Positions 26,960 to 35,696 of a DNA stretch of 64,000 nucleotides are shown here, one piece after another; the stretch's first letter is position 1, and each line of letters begins with the position of its first letter. The DNA comes from Melioribacter sp. Lineage in GTDB: Bacteria > Bacteroidota > Ignavibacteria > Ignavibacteriales > Melioribacteraceae. The position numbers and the translations under genes are program-made. Location of the stretch: NCBI GenBank assembly GCA_020723965.1, contig DYHW01000001.1:482587-546586 (forward strand), in the 5' to 3' direction. The notes below the pieces were generated by a model, which saw nothing but the letters and a program-made list of their open reading frames with translations, was not told where the DNA came from and searched no databases.

Positions 26960-27265
26960 ATGAGTAAAGTAATCTTTTCTATACGCTATCATATTCATCC
27001 GGAACGCAGAGAAGAATATTTAAGTGTTGTTCGTGAATTAAAAAATATTATAAAAGCAGAGGGGTTAGAAAGCTACTCTGTTTACGAACAGAAAAATAAG
27101 CCAAACTGTTTTGAAGAAATTTATGTTTTCAAAACACAAGAATCGTATGATAATTTTGAAGAGGACACAGATGAGAGAATTGATATACTAATGACTAAAC
27201 TTTCTGATATGATCAAAGAGCAATCTACTCAATATTCAACACTCTTTGAAGTAAATAACGTTTAA
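26960..27265 (+). CDS. Small ABM-domain (dimeric alpha-beta barrel) protein
   Basis: A 101-residue protein with the antibiotic-biosynthesis-monooxygenase fold pattern: an N-terminal strand with RYHIHPERREEYLSVVREL, a middle SYSVYEQKNKPNCFEEIYVF and a helix ending with YDNFEEDTDERI. Such proteins act as small oxygenases or as ligand-binding dimers; the substrate is unknown. GAGGAA precedes the ATG. It lies between dapF and a PHP phosphoesterase. Confidence 0.7.
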   Translation: MSKVIFSIRYHIHPERREEYLSVVRELKNIIKAEGLESYSVYEQKNKPNCFEEIYVFKTQESYDNFEEDTDERIDILMTKLSDMIKEQSTQYSTLFEVNNV

Positions 27266-27324
27266 CAGAATTACAATTATTATTTTCAATATCGAAAGCC
27301 CCGCCAACAATTATTTGGAAGAAA

Positions 27325-28374
27325 ATGTTTGAATATGTAGGCGCAATCCATATACATTCTGTTTACTCCGATGGCTCTGGCGAAGTGAAAAGTATAGTAG
27401 AAGATGCGAAAGAGTCGGATTTGGATTTTTTGGTCCTCACCGATCACAACACGCTGCGTGCTCTTCATGAAGGATTTGAGGGATGGTACGGAAATACACT
27501 GCTTTTAGTCGGCTGCGAGATAAACGATAAAGAAAATAAAAATCATTATCTGGCGCTAGGGATTTCAGAAAACCCTTCCACGCGTATTCCTGCAAAAGAA
27601 TACGTTAGAAAAATAAAAGAAGCCGGCGGTATCGGTTTTTTAGCCCATCCGCATGAAAAAAGAAATTCGATGAAAGAACATCCGCCGTATCCTTGGACAG
27701 AGTGGGATTGCGAAGATTTTACGGGTATCGAAATTTGGAATCATATGTCTCAGTGGATGGAGGGACTTACTGATCAGAACAAATACAACTATATAATTCA
27801 TCCGTTACGTTACGTTTTAACCGCACCTCAAGAAACTTTAGAAGTTTGGGATAAGCTGAATCAAAAAAGACGCGTTGTTGGAATTGGCGGTGTTGATGCC
27901 CACGCGCATAAGGTAAATCTGCTCGGTTTTTTTGAAATGGAAGTTTTTCCTTACAAAGTTCTTTTCAAATCAATTCGTACTCATGTTATTACTAATGAAC
28001 GCATAGAGGCATCGGACGATAATTCGACTGTCGAAAAATCAAAAAATCAAATTTATGATGCCTTGGAAAAAGGAAGATGTTTTATTTCCAACTACTATCA
28101 TGGCGACGCGAAGGGTTTTAGATTTTTTGCTGAGGATAAAAATAAAATTTATCAGATGGGAGAAGATGTTCCGCTTAGTTCCAATATTAAACTGAGAGTA
28201 ATATTGCCCAATATCAGCGGCACAATTAAATTGATTCATAATGGAGAGACAAAAAACACTTTGGATGGATTTGATGCGGATTTTGTAATTTCAGAAAAGG
28301 GCGCTTATCGAGTTGAAGTTTACTTAAATCAGTTTGTATGGATTTTTTCAAACCACATTAGAATAGGATTATAA
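27325..28374 (+). CDS. PHP-domain phosphoesterase
   Basis: A 349-residue protein with an N-terminal PHP metallohydrolase domain: AIHIHSVYSDGSG (His9 and His11), VLTDHNTLRALHEG with Asp-His, FLAHPHEK and GGVDAHAHK late in the domain. All metal-ligand motifs are present. The last 100 residues form a beta-rich domain of unknown role. Members hydrolyse phosphoesters in nucleotides or histidinol phosphate; the substrate is not evident. GGAAG precedes the ATG. Confidence 0.82.
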   Translation: MFEYVGAIHIHSVYSDGSGEVKSIVEDAKESDLDFLVLTDHNTLRALHEGFEGWYGNTLLLVGCEINDKENKNHYLALGISENPSTRIPAKEYVRKIKEAGGIGFLAHPHEKRNSMKEHPPYPWTEWDCEDFTGIEIWNHMSQWMEGLTDQNKYNYIIHPLRYVLTAPQETLEVWDKLNQKRRVVGIGGVDAHAHKVNLLGFFEMEVFPYKVLFKSIRTHVITNERIEASDDNSTVEKSKNQIYDALEKGRCFISNYYHGDAKGFRFFAEDKNKIYQMGEDVPLSSNIKLRVILPNISGTIKLIHNGETKNTLDGFDADFVISEKGAYRVEVYLNQFVWIFSNHIRIGL

Positions 28375-28430
28375 TTTTTCTTAGATTTTCGCCCGTATTT
28401 TTTAAGGGTTATTAAAAGCAGAGGTTAAAC

Positions 28431-29120
28431 GTGTTAACGGCAAAAAAAAAGATTTCTAAAAAACAAATGAAAGAAGATAAGCTTGTAACAACTTATTATA
28501 ATTTCAATAATTTTTTTACAGAGAACCAAGCTAAAATTTTAATTGGTGCCGGTATTGTTGCTCTTTTAGTTGTTGCTCTTTTTTTATATAACAACAAGAA
28601 AAAAAGTGATAATCTAACCGCGGCAAACTTGCTGGCTAAAGTTATTCCTCTTTACGAAAATGGGTCTTACAAAGAAGCAATAGAGGGAAAGCCATCAGAA
28701 AATATCGTCGGGCTAAAAAAAATTGTTGATGATTATGGCAGTACAGATCAGGGCAACCTTGCAAAGATCTATTTGGCAAATTCTTATTTTGTAACTGGAA
28801 ATTTGGATGCGGCTTTTGAAACGTATAATGATTATTCTGGGTCAAATCCTTTATTTGAAGCAACTGCGTTTGCTGGCAAAGCTGGCATTCTTGAATCGAA
28901 AAAAGAACTTGAAAAAGCAGCATCCTTATTTAAGGATGCCGCTCATCTATCAAAAGAAAATCCTTCTAATGCGGAATATCTGCTTAAAGCCGGTATAATC
29001 CTAAAAAAACTTGGCAATCAAAAAGAAGCCGAATTGATCTTTAAGAACATAAAGAAAGATTATAAGAATAATCCAGTCTCTTTAGAAGTTGACCGTTATT
29101 TAACTCAAATTTCGAATTAA
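28431..29120 (+). CDS. Membrane-anchored tetratricopeptide repeat protein
   Basis: The 229-residue product has one membrane helix (ILIGAGIVALLVVALFLYN, about 36-54) after a short basic cytosolic part, then TPR-like repeats (about 115-225: NLAKIYLANSYFVTGNLDAA, AEYLLKAGIILKKLGNQKEA). The layout is like YfgM, an inner-membrane TPR protein that works with periplasmic chaperones; the assignment is by layout. The start is GTG with GAGG upstream. Confidence 0.75.
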   Translation: MLTAKKKISKKQMKEDKLVTTYYNFNNFFTENQAKILIGAGIVALLVVALFLYNNKKKSDNLTAANLLAKVIPLYENGSYKEAIEGKPSENIVGLKKIVDDYGSTDQGNLAKIYLANSYFVTGNLDAAFETYNDYSGSNPLFEATAFAGKAGILESKKELEKAASLFKDAAHLSKENPSNAEYLLKAGIILKKLGNQKEAELIFKNIKKDYKNNPVSLEVDRYLTQISN

Positions 29121-29153
29121 ATAAGAAGAATTATTATCAATTCATTGCTTTCC

Positions 29154-29182
29154 TTGATTTTAGAGAGAGCGGTAAGTATATT
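29154..29182 (+). promoter_or_regulatory. Candidate promoter of the efp-accB-accC operon
   Basis: TTGATT (29154-29159), a 17-base spacer and TATATT (29177-29182, followed by TT). The start would fall about 20 bases before the efp ATG, leaving a very short leader. Confidence 0.5.
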
Positions 29183-29209
29183 TTCATCAGTTTAGAAAGG
29201 TTAACATTT

Positions 29210-29776
29210 ATGGCAGACACTTCCTATTTCAGAAATGGACTAATTATTAAATTCAAAGGCGATCCCTATGTAATAACAGAATTTCAACATGTTAAACCTG
29301 GCAAAGGGGGCGCATTTGTTCGAACAACTTTAAAGAACTTGAAAAATGGAAAAGTTTTGGATAACACTTTCAGATCCGGCGAATCTGTAGAAGTTGTTCG
29401 CGTTGAAAGAAGAAAGTATCAATTTCTTTATAAAGAATCTGCCGGTTTGGTTTTGATGGATAATGATACCTATGAGCAAATGACAGTCTCTGAAGAAATA
29501 TTCGGCGATAGCGCAGAGTTCTTGAAAGAAGGTGTTGAAGTAGAACTGCTTCTTGATAATACAGATCAGATTATCTCTGCAGAAATTCCCATCTTTGTTG
29601 TATTAAAAGTTCTCGAAACAGAACCCGGTTTCAAAGGCGATACGGCAACAAATGCAATGAAACCTGCAAAGTTAGAAACCGGCGCAAGAATTAACGTTCC
29701 TCTTTTTATTAACGAAGGGGATCTTCTCAAAGTTGATACCCGCGTAGGCGAGTACGTAGAACGAGTTAAAAACTAA
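29210..29776 (+). CDS. efp: Elongation factor P
   Basis: EF-P helps the ribosome through polyproline stretches. The 188-residue product has three beta-barrel domains. The tip of domain I reads HVKPGKGGAFVRTT with Lys32, the residue modified in many bacteria. No epmA/epmB-like modification genes are in the window. It is followed after 14 bases by accB, a common pairing in this group. Confidence 0.97.
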   Translation: MADTSYFRNGLIIKFKGDPYVITEFQHVKPGKGGAFVRTTLKNLKNGKVLDNTFRSGESVEVVRVERRKYQFLYKESAGLVLMDNDTYEQMTVSEEIFGDSAEFLKEGVEVELLLDNTDQIISAEIPIFVVLKVLETEPGFKGDTATNAMKPAKLETGARINVPLFINEGDLLKVDTRVGEYVERVKN

Positions 29777-29790
29777 GAGCTGAATAAACC

Positions 29791-30270
29791 ATGGATCTAA
29801 ATCTTCTTAAAAAGCTCATCAAAATGGTTGAGCAAAGCGAAATAACAGAATTCACTGTTCAGGAAGGGGAACTGAAAGTAAAAATTTCCAAAAATTCTAA
29901 ACAACCTGCACAAGTACACTTTCAGCCGGCTCCGGATCTTTCAAAACCCGCAGTAAGTGTTCAAGCTCCTGCACCGCAAGCCGCCGAATCAAAACCTACG
30001 GTGGTTACTTCTGAACAGAAGCCCTCTAAACATTACGAAATTAAGTCCCCAATTGTCGGAACATTTTATCGTGCGCCTGCGCCAGATGCAGATACTTACG
30101 TACAAGTAGGCGATATTGTTTCTCAGGGTACTGTTCTTTGTATTGTGGAGGCAATGAAATTGATGAACGAGATCGAATGCGACATTAGCGGTAAGATCAT
30201 AAAAATACTTGTGGAAAATGGAACGCCTGTCGAGTATAACCAGCCGCTGTTTTTGATTGAACACGTTTAG
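29791..30270 (+). CDS. accB: Biotin carboxyl carrier protein of acetyl-CoA carboxylase
   Basis: BCCP carries biotin between the two half reactions that make malonyl-CoA. The 159-residue product has a short N-terminal domain, a Pro/Ala-rich linker (about 46-75) and the biotinyl domain with CIVEAMKLMNEIEC; Lys123 is the biotin site. It lies directly before accC with AGAGGAG in the gap. Confidence 0.96.
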   Translation: MDLNLLKKLIKMVEQSEITEFTVQEGELKVKISKNSKQPAQVHFQPAPDLSKPAVSVQAPAPQAAESKPTVVTSEQKPSKHYEIKSPIVGTFYRAPAPDADTYVQVGDIVSQGTVLCIVEAMKLMNEIECDISGKIIKILVENGTPVEYNQPLFLIEHV

Positions 30271-30296
30271 TGTTATCTAACTTTTGAGAGGAGATC

Positions 30297-31634
30297 TTGT
30301 TTAAAAAAATTTTAATTGCCAATCGTGGCGAAATAGCGCTAAGAATTATTAGAACTTGCAAAGAATTGGGAATTCCTACTGTTGCAGTTTATTCTGAAGT
30401 TGACCGCGATTCGCTTCACGTTGTATTTGCAGATGAAGCAGTTTGTATTGGACCTGCACCAAGCAATCAAAGCTACTTAAAAATTCCGAACATTCTTTCT
30501 GCGGCGCTTATTACAGGCGCAGATGCTATTCATCCCGGTTACGGATTCCTTGCAGAGAATGCTGAGTTCAGTGAGATTTGCGCTGAATCGAATATAAAAT
30601 TTATTGGTCCTTCGCCCGATTCGATTCGCAAAATGGGAGACAAAGCATTTGCCAAAGAGACTATGAAAAAAGTTGGCGTGCCTGTAGTTCCCGGAAGCGA
30701 TAGCGTGATAAACGACGTAGACGAAGCAAAAAAGATAGCAGCCGAGATCGGCTATCCTGTAATGTTAAAAGCATCTGCCGGCGGCGGCGGTAAAGGAATG
30801 CGCATAGTTTGGGAAGAAAGTGAAATCGAAAAAGCATTTCAAACAGCGGGTAATGAAGCCGGCGCTGCATTTTCTAATCCAGCTCTCTATTTAGAAAAAT
30901 ATATCGAAAATCCACACCATGTTGAAATTCAAGTTCTGTGCGATCAACATGGAAATTTCTTTCATTACGGTGAAAGAGATTGTTCTATTCAAAGACGTCA
31001 TCAAAAACTGATTGAAGAATCGCCCTCTCCTTTTATTACAGAGGAAGTCCGACAGAAGATGGGAGAAGCAGCGCTTCTTGGCGTTCGTTCTGTTAATTAC
31101 GAAGGCGCCGGAACAGTTGAGTTTCTTGTTGATAAATATCAGAATTTCTATTTCATCGAAATGAATACAAGAATACAGGTGGAACACCCAGTTACAGAAA
31201 TGGTGCGCAACCTCGATCTTATCAAAAACCAAATTTTAGTAGCGGCAGGACTTCCAATTGCTGATAAACCGCGTGAACCTCGCGGGCATGCAATAGAATT
31301 CAGAATAAATGCAGAAGACCCCGAAAAGAACTTTAGACCATCCCCCGGCAAAATTGAATATTTACATTTCCCCGGCGGATTTGGCGTTCGAATTGATTCT
31401 CATGTTTATACAGATTATGTGATTCCCCCAAATTATGATTCGTTGATTGCTAAAATGATTGTTTGGGGAACAGACAGGATTCATGCTATACGCCGCGCAA
31501 AAAGAGCATTAGAAGAATTCAAAATTGAAGGAATTAAAACCACAATTCCGTTCCATCAAAAAGTTTTAGAGAATGAAAAATTTATTGAAGGCGATTTTGA
31601 TACTTCCTTTATAGATAAAAATATAAATAATTAA
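30297..31634 (+). CDS. accC: Biotin carboxylase subunit of acetyl-CoA carboxylase
   Basis: The 445-residue ATP-grasp enzyme carboxylates the biotin on BCCP. Motifs: [18 protein letters not shown] at the N terminus, the glycine-rich ATP loop [14 protein letters not shown] (about 158-171), [18 protein letters not shown] (about 227-244) and [14 protein letters not shown] (about 284-297). The start is TTG behind GAGAGGAG. The carboxyltransferase subunits (accA, accD) are not in this window. Confidence 0.97.
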   Translation: MFKKILIANRGEIALRIIRTCKELGIPTVAVYSEVDRDSLHVVFADEAVCIGPAPSNQSYLKIPNILSAALITGADAIHPGYGFLAENAEFSEICAESNIKFIGPSPDSIRKMGDKAFAKETMKKVGVPVVPGSDSVINDVDEAKKIAAEIGYPVMLKASAGGGGKGMRIVWEESEIEKAFQTAGNEAGAAFSNPALYLEKYIENPHHVEIQVLCDQHGNFFHYGERDCSIQRRHQKLIEESPSPFITEEVRQKMGEAALLGVRSVNYEGAGTVEFLVDKYQNFYFIEMNTRIQVEHPVTEMVRNLDLIKNQILVAAGLPIADKPREPRGHAIEFRINAEDPEKNFRPSPGKIEYLHFPGGFGVRIDSHVYTDYVIPPNYDSLIAKMIVWGTDRIHAIRRAKRALEEFKIEGIKTTIPFHQKVLENEKFIEGDFDTSFIDKNINN

Positions 31635-31644
31635 CGAGGTAATT

Positions 31645-32025
31645 ATGAACATTCCCGTCAATCTAAAGTATACTAAAGATCACGAATGGATTAAAATTGA
31701 AGGCAACGTTGGAACGATAGGCATATCAGATTATGCGCAAAGCGAATTAGGGGATATAGTTTATGTTGATATCAACCCAGAACTTACTGAGATTTTGCTC
31801 AACGAATCATTTGGAACAATTGAAGCAGTCAAAACAGTTAGCGATCTCTATGCGCCTGTAACGGGTAAAGTCTTAGAGTTGAACAAAAGATTAAACGATG
31901 AACCGCAGCTTATCAATACAGACCCATATGGCGAAGGGTGGATTATCAAAGTTGAACTTACAGATTTATCTCAATTGAACTACCTGCTTGATTCAGAAAC
32001 TTACCAAGCTCAACTTGGCGGATAA
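31645..32025 (+). CDS. gcvH: Glycine cleavage system H protein
   Basis: H protein carries the lipoyl arm of the glycine cleavage system. The 126-residue product has YTKDHEWIKIEGNVGTIGIS at the N terminus and the lipoylation motif GTIEAVKTVSDLYAP with Lys63. It follows accC by ten bases, so a biotinyl and a lipoyl carrier are made from one transcript. The other gcv genes are not here. A strong terminator follows. Confidence 0.96.
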   Translation: MNIPVNLKYTKDHEWIKIEGNVGTIGISDYAQSELGDIVYVDINPELTEILLNESFGTIEAVKTVSDLYAPVTGKVLELNKRLNDEPQLINTDPYGEGWIIKVELTDLSQLNYLLDSETYQAQLGG

Positions 32026-32045
32026 TACTTTTTCTTTTTGACCGG

Positions 32046-32086
32046 GATTGGTAGAATCTTATAAAGATTTTACCAATCGTTTTTTT
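32046..32086 (+). terminator. Rho-independent terminator after gcvH
   Basis: A 15-bp stem (32046-32060 with 32064-32078, one G-T pair) with a three-base loop is followed by GTTTTTTT. It closes the efp-accB-accC-gcvH operon. Confidence 0.88.
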
Positions 32087-32179
32087 CTCCTTTTCTTTTT
32101 TTACGACATCAGATAACAAATAAAGCAAACCTAAACAATATAGTTGTTCTAAGAGCACTTTTAATAAGAGAGCAATAAA

Positions 32180-33721
32180 ATGATTCATCAGCAAAAAATT
32201 CTGATTGTCGATTTCGGATCACAATACACGCAGCTGATTGCAAGAAGAATACGGGAAAGCAGAGTGTATTCAGAAATAAACCCGCATAACTTTTCTATTG
32301 AAAAAATTAAAGAAGAAAGACCAACTGGAATAATACTTTCCGGCGGACCTATGAGCGTGAATGATGCAGATTCCCCGAATGTTTCAAAAGAAATTTTTGA
32401 ACTTGGAATTCCGATACTTGGAATTTGTTATGGACTGCAATTGATAGCTAAAGAACTTGGCGGAAAAGTTGAACCGGCCGAAAATCACGAATATGGGAAA
32501 GCCCATCTTGAAATTTTAAAAGACGATAGTTTATTTAATGGTGTTAATAATGGCTCAGTAATTTGGATGAGCCACGGCGATTATCTAACCCAATTACCTA
32601 ACGGATTTTTGGTTACAGCCAAAACAGAAAATTCGCCAATCTGTGCAATCTCAAATCCACAGAAAAATATCTTTGGTGTGCAATTTCATCCTGAAGTTGC
32701 TCACACGCATTGTGGGAAACAAATATTAGACAATTTTTTGTTTGAGATCTGCCGATGCAAACCAGATTGGACGACGCAAAATTTTATAAGCACAACAATT
32801 AAGGAAATAAAGGAAAAAGTTGGCCGCAAAAAAGTGATATGCGCATTAAGCGGAGGCGTGGATTCTTCCGTAGCGGCGGTTCTGATTCATAAATCGATTG
32901 GTGATCAACTTGTATGCATTCATGTTGATCATGGGCTGATGCGTAAAAATGAAAGCGCTGCAGTTGCAAAAATGTTCGATGATAATTATGAAATGCGCAT
33001 TGAACATATTGATGCTTCCGAACTTTTTCTCTCTCGACTTGAAGGCGTTACTGATCCTGAACAAAAAAGAAAAATAATTGGGAACACTTTCATAGAAGTT
33101 TTCGAAAATGAAGCCAAGAAATTCTCAGATGCTGAGTTTTTAGTCCAAGGGACTTTATATCCGGATGTAATCGAATCGGTTTCGGTTAAAGGACGGTCCG
33201 TTACAATTAAAACTCATCATAATGTGGGAGGATTGCCGGAACGAATGCATCTAAAACTTATAGAACCATTCCGAGAGCTATTCAAAGATGAGGTGAGGGC
33301 AATAGGGCGCGAACTTGGGTTACCTGAAATTTTTATTAGCCGACACCCTTTCCCTGGACCCGGATTAGCCGTCCGCGTGCTTGGTGAAATAACAAAAGAA
33401 AGATTGGAAATACTTCGCGAAGCTGACGATATTTTTATTAGTGAACTTCATCTGGCAAATATTTATGATAAAATTTGGCAGGCTTTCTCTCTGCTTTTGC
33501 CTGTTCAAACAGTTGGCGTTATGGGAGATTCGCGCACCTACGAGAATGTAATTGCCTTGCGTGCAGTTACTTCAACAGATGGAATGACTGCCGATTGGTT
33601 CCGGTTCGATCATGATTTTCTAGAAAGCGTTTCCAACAAAATTATAAGATCCGTTCGAGGAGTAAATAGAGTAGTTTATGACATCAGTTCTAAACCGCCC
33701 GCTACAATTGAGTGGGAGTAA
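32180..33721 (+). CDS. guaA: GMP synthase (glutamine-hydrolysing)
   Basis: GuaA aminates XMP to GMP with glutamine and ATP. The 513-residue product has the amidotransferase domain (GICYGLQL with Cys83, QFHPEVAHT with the catalytic His-Glu), the ATP-pyrophosphatase domain with P-loop [17 protein letters not shown] (about 221-237), and the C-terminal dimerisation domain ([16 protein letters not shown]). It is full length and is followed 26 bases later by radC. Confidence 0.98.
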   Translation: MIHQQKILIVDFGSQYTQLIARRIRESRVYSEINPHNFSIEKIKEERPTGIILSGGPMSVNDADSPNVSKEIFELGIPILGICYGLQLIAKELGGKVEPAENHEYGKAHLEILKDDSLFNGVNNGSVIWMSHGDYLTQLPNGFLVTAKTENSPICAISNPQKNIFGVQFHPEVAHTHCGKQILDNFLFEICRCKPDWTTQNFISTTIKEIKEKVGRKKVICALSGGVDSSVAAVLIHKSIGDQLVCIHVDHGLMRKNESAAVAKMFDDNYEMRIEHIDASELFLSRLEGVTDPEQKRKIIGNTFIEVFENEAKKFSDAEFLVQGTLYPDVIESVSVKGRSVTIKTHHNVGGLPERMHLKLIEPFRELFKDEVRAIGRELGLPEIFISRHPFPGPGLAVRVLGEITKERLEILREADDIFISELHLANIYDKIWQAFSLLLPVQTVGVMGDSRTYENVIALRAVTSTDGMTADWFRFDHDFLESVSNKIIRSVRGVNRVVYDISSKPPATIEWE

Positions 33722-33747
33722 TATTTTTTAGCTTTTTGTGGTGAGAT

Positions 33748-34425
33748 ATGAAAGTAAAAGAATTACCGATTGACGACCGCCCGCGTGAAAAACTTATAAT
33801 GCGCGGCGCACAAAGTTTAACAGACGCTGAACTAATAGCTATTCTTCTAAGAACTGGAACCAAAGGAAAATCTGTTATTCAACTAGCTCAGGAGCTTATT
33901 CAAAAAACAGGCGGTTTAAACTATCTATCTTCGCAAACTATTGAGGCTATTAAGAAAAATCCTGGTATAAAAAAAGATAAAGCAGCAACTCTAATTGCAG
34001 CATTTGAAATTAGCCGCCGTACAGACGCTCAGAAAAAATTATTTTCTCTAAAAAAAATAACCTCGCCAAGCGATATAGCTGAAATTTTCATACCCCTTCT
34101 GCGCGATAATGTAAAAGAAGAGTTTTACGTGGTCTGCTTAAATTCTGCTAATAAAATTAAAAAGATAGAAAGAATATCGGTAGGAACTTTGAACTCAAGC
34201 GTTGTTCAACCGCGCGAAGTATTTAAGACAGCCATCGAAAACGATTCTGCAAATATAATTTTACTTCACAATCACCCCAGCGGAAATACAGAGCCAAGCA
34301 GTGAAGACATTTCATTAACTAAAAAGATGGTAGAAGCAGGTAAACTTTTAGAAATTAATGTCTTTGATCATATTATTATTGCAGGCAATAATTACACAAG
34401 TCTTGTAGAACGGCGGATAATATAA
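33748..34425 (+). CDS. radC: RadC-family JAB/JAMM domain protein
   Basis: The 225-residue product has the N-terminal UPF0758 helix-hairpin-helix part (PREKLIMRGAQSLTDAELIA) and the JAMM metal motif LLHNHPSGNTEPSSED (about 171-186). Despite the name, a role in DNA repair is not firmly shown for the family. It follows guaA and starts with ATG. Confidence 0.93.
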   Translation: MKVKELPIDDRPREKLIMRGAQSLTDAELIAILLRTGTKGKSVIQLAQELIQKTGGLNYLSSQTIEAIKKNPGIKKDKAATLIAAFEISRRTDAQKKLFSLKKITSPSDIAEIFIPLLRDNVKEEFYVVCLNSANKIKKIERISVGTLNSSVVQPREVFKTAIENDSANIILLHNHPSGNTEPSSEDISLTKKMVEAGKLLEINVFDHIIIAGNNYTSLVERRII

Positions 34426-34531
34426 ATTTCATTTACGTGTCTAAATGCTGCAAAAGTAGTTCTATTTTTTTTAGAAGGAAATAATCATTAACAGAAATAA
34501 TAAATTAAATTGTTATTCTTAATACGATTTT

Positions 34532-34561
34532 TTGTTTTTCACTAAAAAAATTTTTTATATT
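34532..34561 (+). promoter_or_regulatory. Candidate promoter of the coiled-coil lipoprotein gene
   Basis: TTGTTT (34532-34537), an 18-base spacer and TATATT (34556-34561, then TAAG). It lies 45 bases before the ATG at 34607, where AAGGAG supplies the ribosome-binding site. Confidence 0.42.
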
Positions 34562-34606
34562 TAAGCAATAGAATTAACCCACACCAAAATAAGGAGTAAA
34601 TAAAAC

Positions 34607-34873
34607 ATGAAAAGAATTATCAACTCTGCGTTTGTTGTTGTTCTTCTTGTCGGTTTTATTGGATTCACCGGATGCAGCGGTGTCTCTGAAGAACAGATGG
34701 CTGAACTCGAAGCACTTCGTTCTGAAGTTAAAGCTTTGGATAAAGAGATTAACGGCTTAAAGAGCGAAAAAGCTGCATTAGAAAGAGAAATAGCTGAAAA
34801 GAATGCTAAACTTGATCAATGCGCAAAGGAAAAAGCTGAAACAAAAAAGAATCTCGAAAAACTCGGGATGTAA
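34607..34873 (+). CDS. Small coiled-coil lipoprotein (Lpp-like layout)
   Basis: The 88-residue product has a lipoprotein signal ending GFTGC (Cys at about 23). The mature 65 residues are one continuous heptad-rich helix (EALRSEVKALDKEINGLKSE, then KAALEREIAEKNAKL). Layout and size resemble Braun's lipoprotein Lpp, but the C terminus (LEKLGM) lacks the YRK linker of Lpp. It lies 30 bases before a secreted LysM protein with its own coiled coil. A structural role in the envelope is inferred. Confidence 0.72.
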   Translation: MKRIINSAFVVVLLVGFIGFTGCSGVSEEQMAELEALRSEVKALDKEINGLKSEKAALEREIAEKNAKLDQCAKEKAETKKNLEKLGM

Positions 34874-34903
34874 TTCACAAGTTTTTAACTGACGGAGGTT
34901 TAA

Positions 34904-35599
34904 ATGAAAATTTACAAATTATTACTTAGCGGTGTATTATTTCTATTCCTCTCTGTCAATCTCTTTGCGCAAGAGAAAGAAATGACAAAAGAGGAATGGC
35001 AGAATGAAATTAATCGATTGACAGAAAAGAAATCTGCCCTTACTTCGGAATTGAATACTCTGAAGAACGAAGTTGCAAATCTTAAGAAAATGAAAGACGG
35101 ATTAAAGTCATACGAAAACTGTATTGACGAATTATATGCAATGCTGGGCGCCACTAAGGCGGATGTTGATAATTTTAGAAAGCAATTAAATGCTTTAACC
35201 GCCAAGATTGATGCGCAAGAAGCGCCGAAAGCAGACAGACAGGCAGAACTTGACGCAATGAAGAAAAGTAAGATAAGCGCTCTTCCGGAATTTTTTGATA
35301 AAGTTCATAATCAGCTTCAAAGAAAACTTGATGCCTGGATCGAGCCGCCAAAAGAAATTAGCTACACTGTTGTAAGAGGGGATCATCTTTGGGGCATTGC
35401 AAAAAAGAAACAACACTATGATAACCCGTTTGCTTGGCCTATTATTTACAAAGCAAACCGCGATCAGATAAAGAATCCAGATTTGATCTTCCCGAAACAA
35501 ATCTTCAAGATTCCTAATTTGACGGATGAAGAAAAAGCTAAATATGATAAGATCAGAAGAAATTATAAACCTGCTCCGCCTGTACAAACTACAAAATAA
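34904..35599 (+). CDS. Secreted coiled-coil protein with a C-terminal LysM domain
   Basis: The 231-residue product has a signal peptide (1-22, cut after LFAQ), a coiled coil (about 25-110), a basic spacer, and a LysM-type peptidoglycan-binding domain (YTVVRGDHLWGIAKKKQHYD, about 150-169, ending FPKQIFKIP). The large insert with NPFAWPIIYKANRDQI is typical of LysM proteins of this group. It probably shares a transcript with the preceding lipoprotein and may bind peptidoglycan as its partner. Confidence 0.85.
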   Translation: MKIYKLLLSGVLFLFLSVNLFAQEKEMTKEEWQNEINRLTEKKSALTSELNTLKNEVANLKKMKDGLKSYENCIDELYAMLGATKADVDNFRKQLNALTAKIDAQEAPKADRQAELDAMKKSKISALPEFFDKVHNQLQRKLDAWIEPPKEISYTVVRGDHLWGIAKKKQHYDNPFAWPIIYKANRDQIKNPDLIFPKQIFKIPNLTDEEKAKYDKIRRNYKPAPPVQTTK

Positions 35600-35642
35600 A
35601 ATAAGGACAGGCTCATTCTGAAGTGTTTTTAGAATTTCTTAT

Positions 35643-35682
35643 AAAGCCCTTTTCAATTTTTTTTGAAGAGGGCTTTTTGTTT
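35643..35682 (+). terminator. Rho-independent terminator just before phoH
   Basis: AAAGCCCTTTTC (35643-35654) pairs with GAAGAGGGCTTT (35665-35676, one G-T pair), followed by TTGTTTTT. It ends only about ten bases before the ribosome-binding site of phoH, so no separate phoH promoter fits between them. Confidence 0.85.
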
Positions 35683-35696
35683 TTATTGGAGGTAAT

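Noticed and set aside
35195..35587. Minus-strand open frame of 130 codons under the LysM gene
   Set aside because: Antisense to a LysM protein with clear domains; no recognisable protein features.
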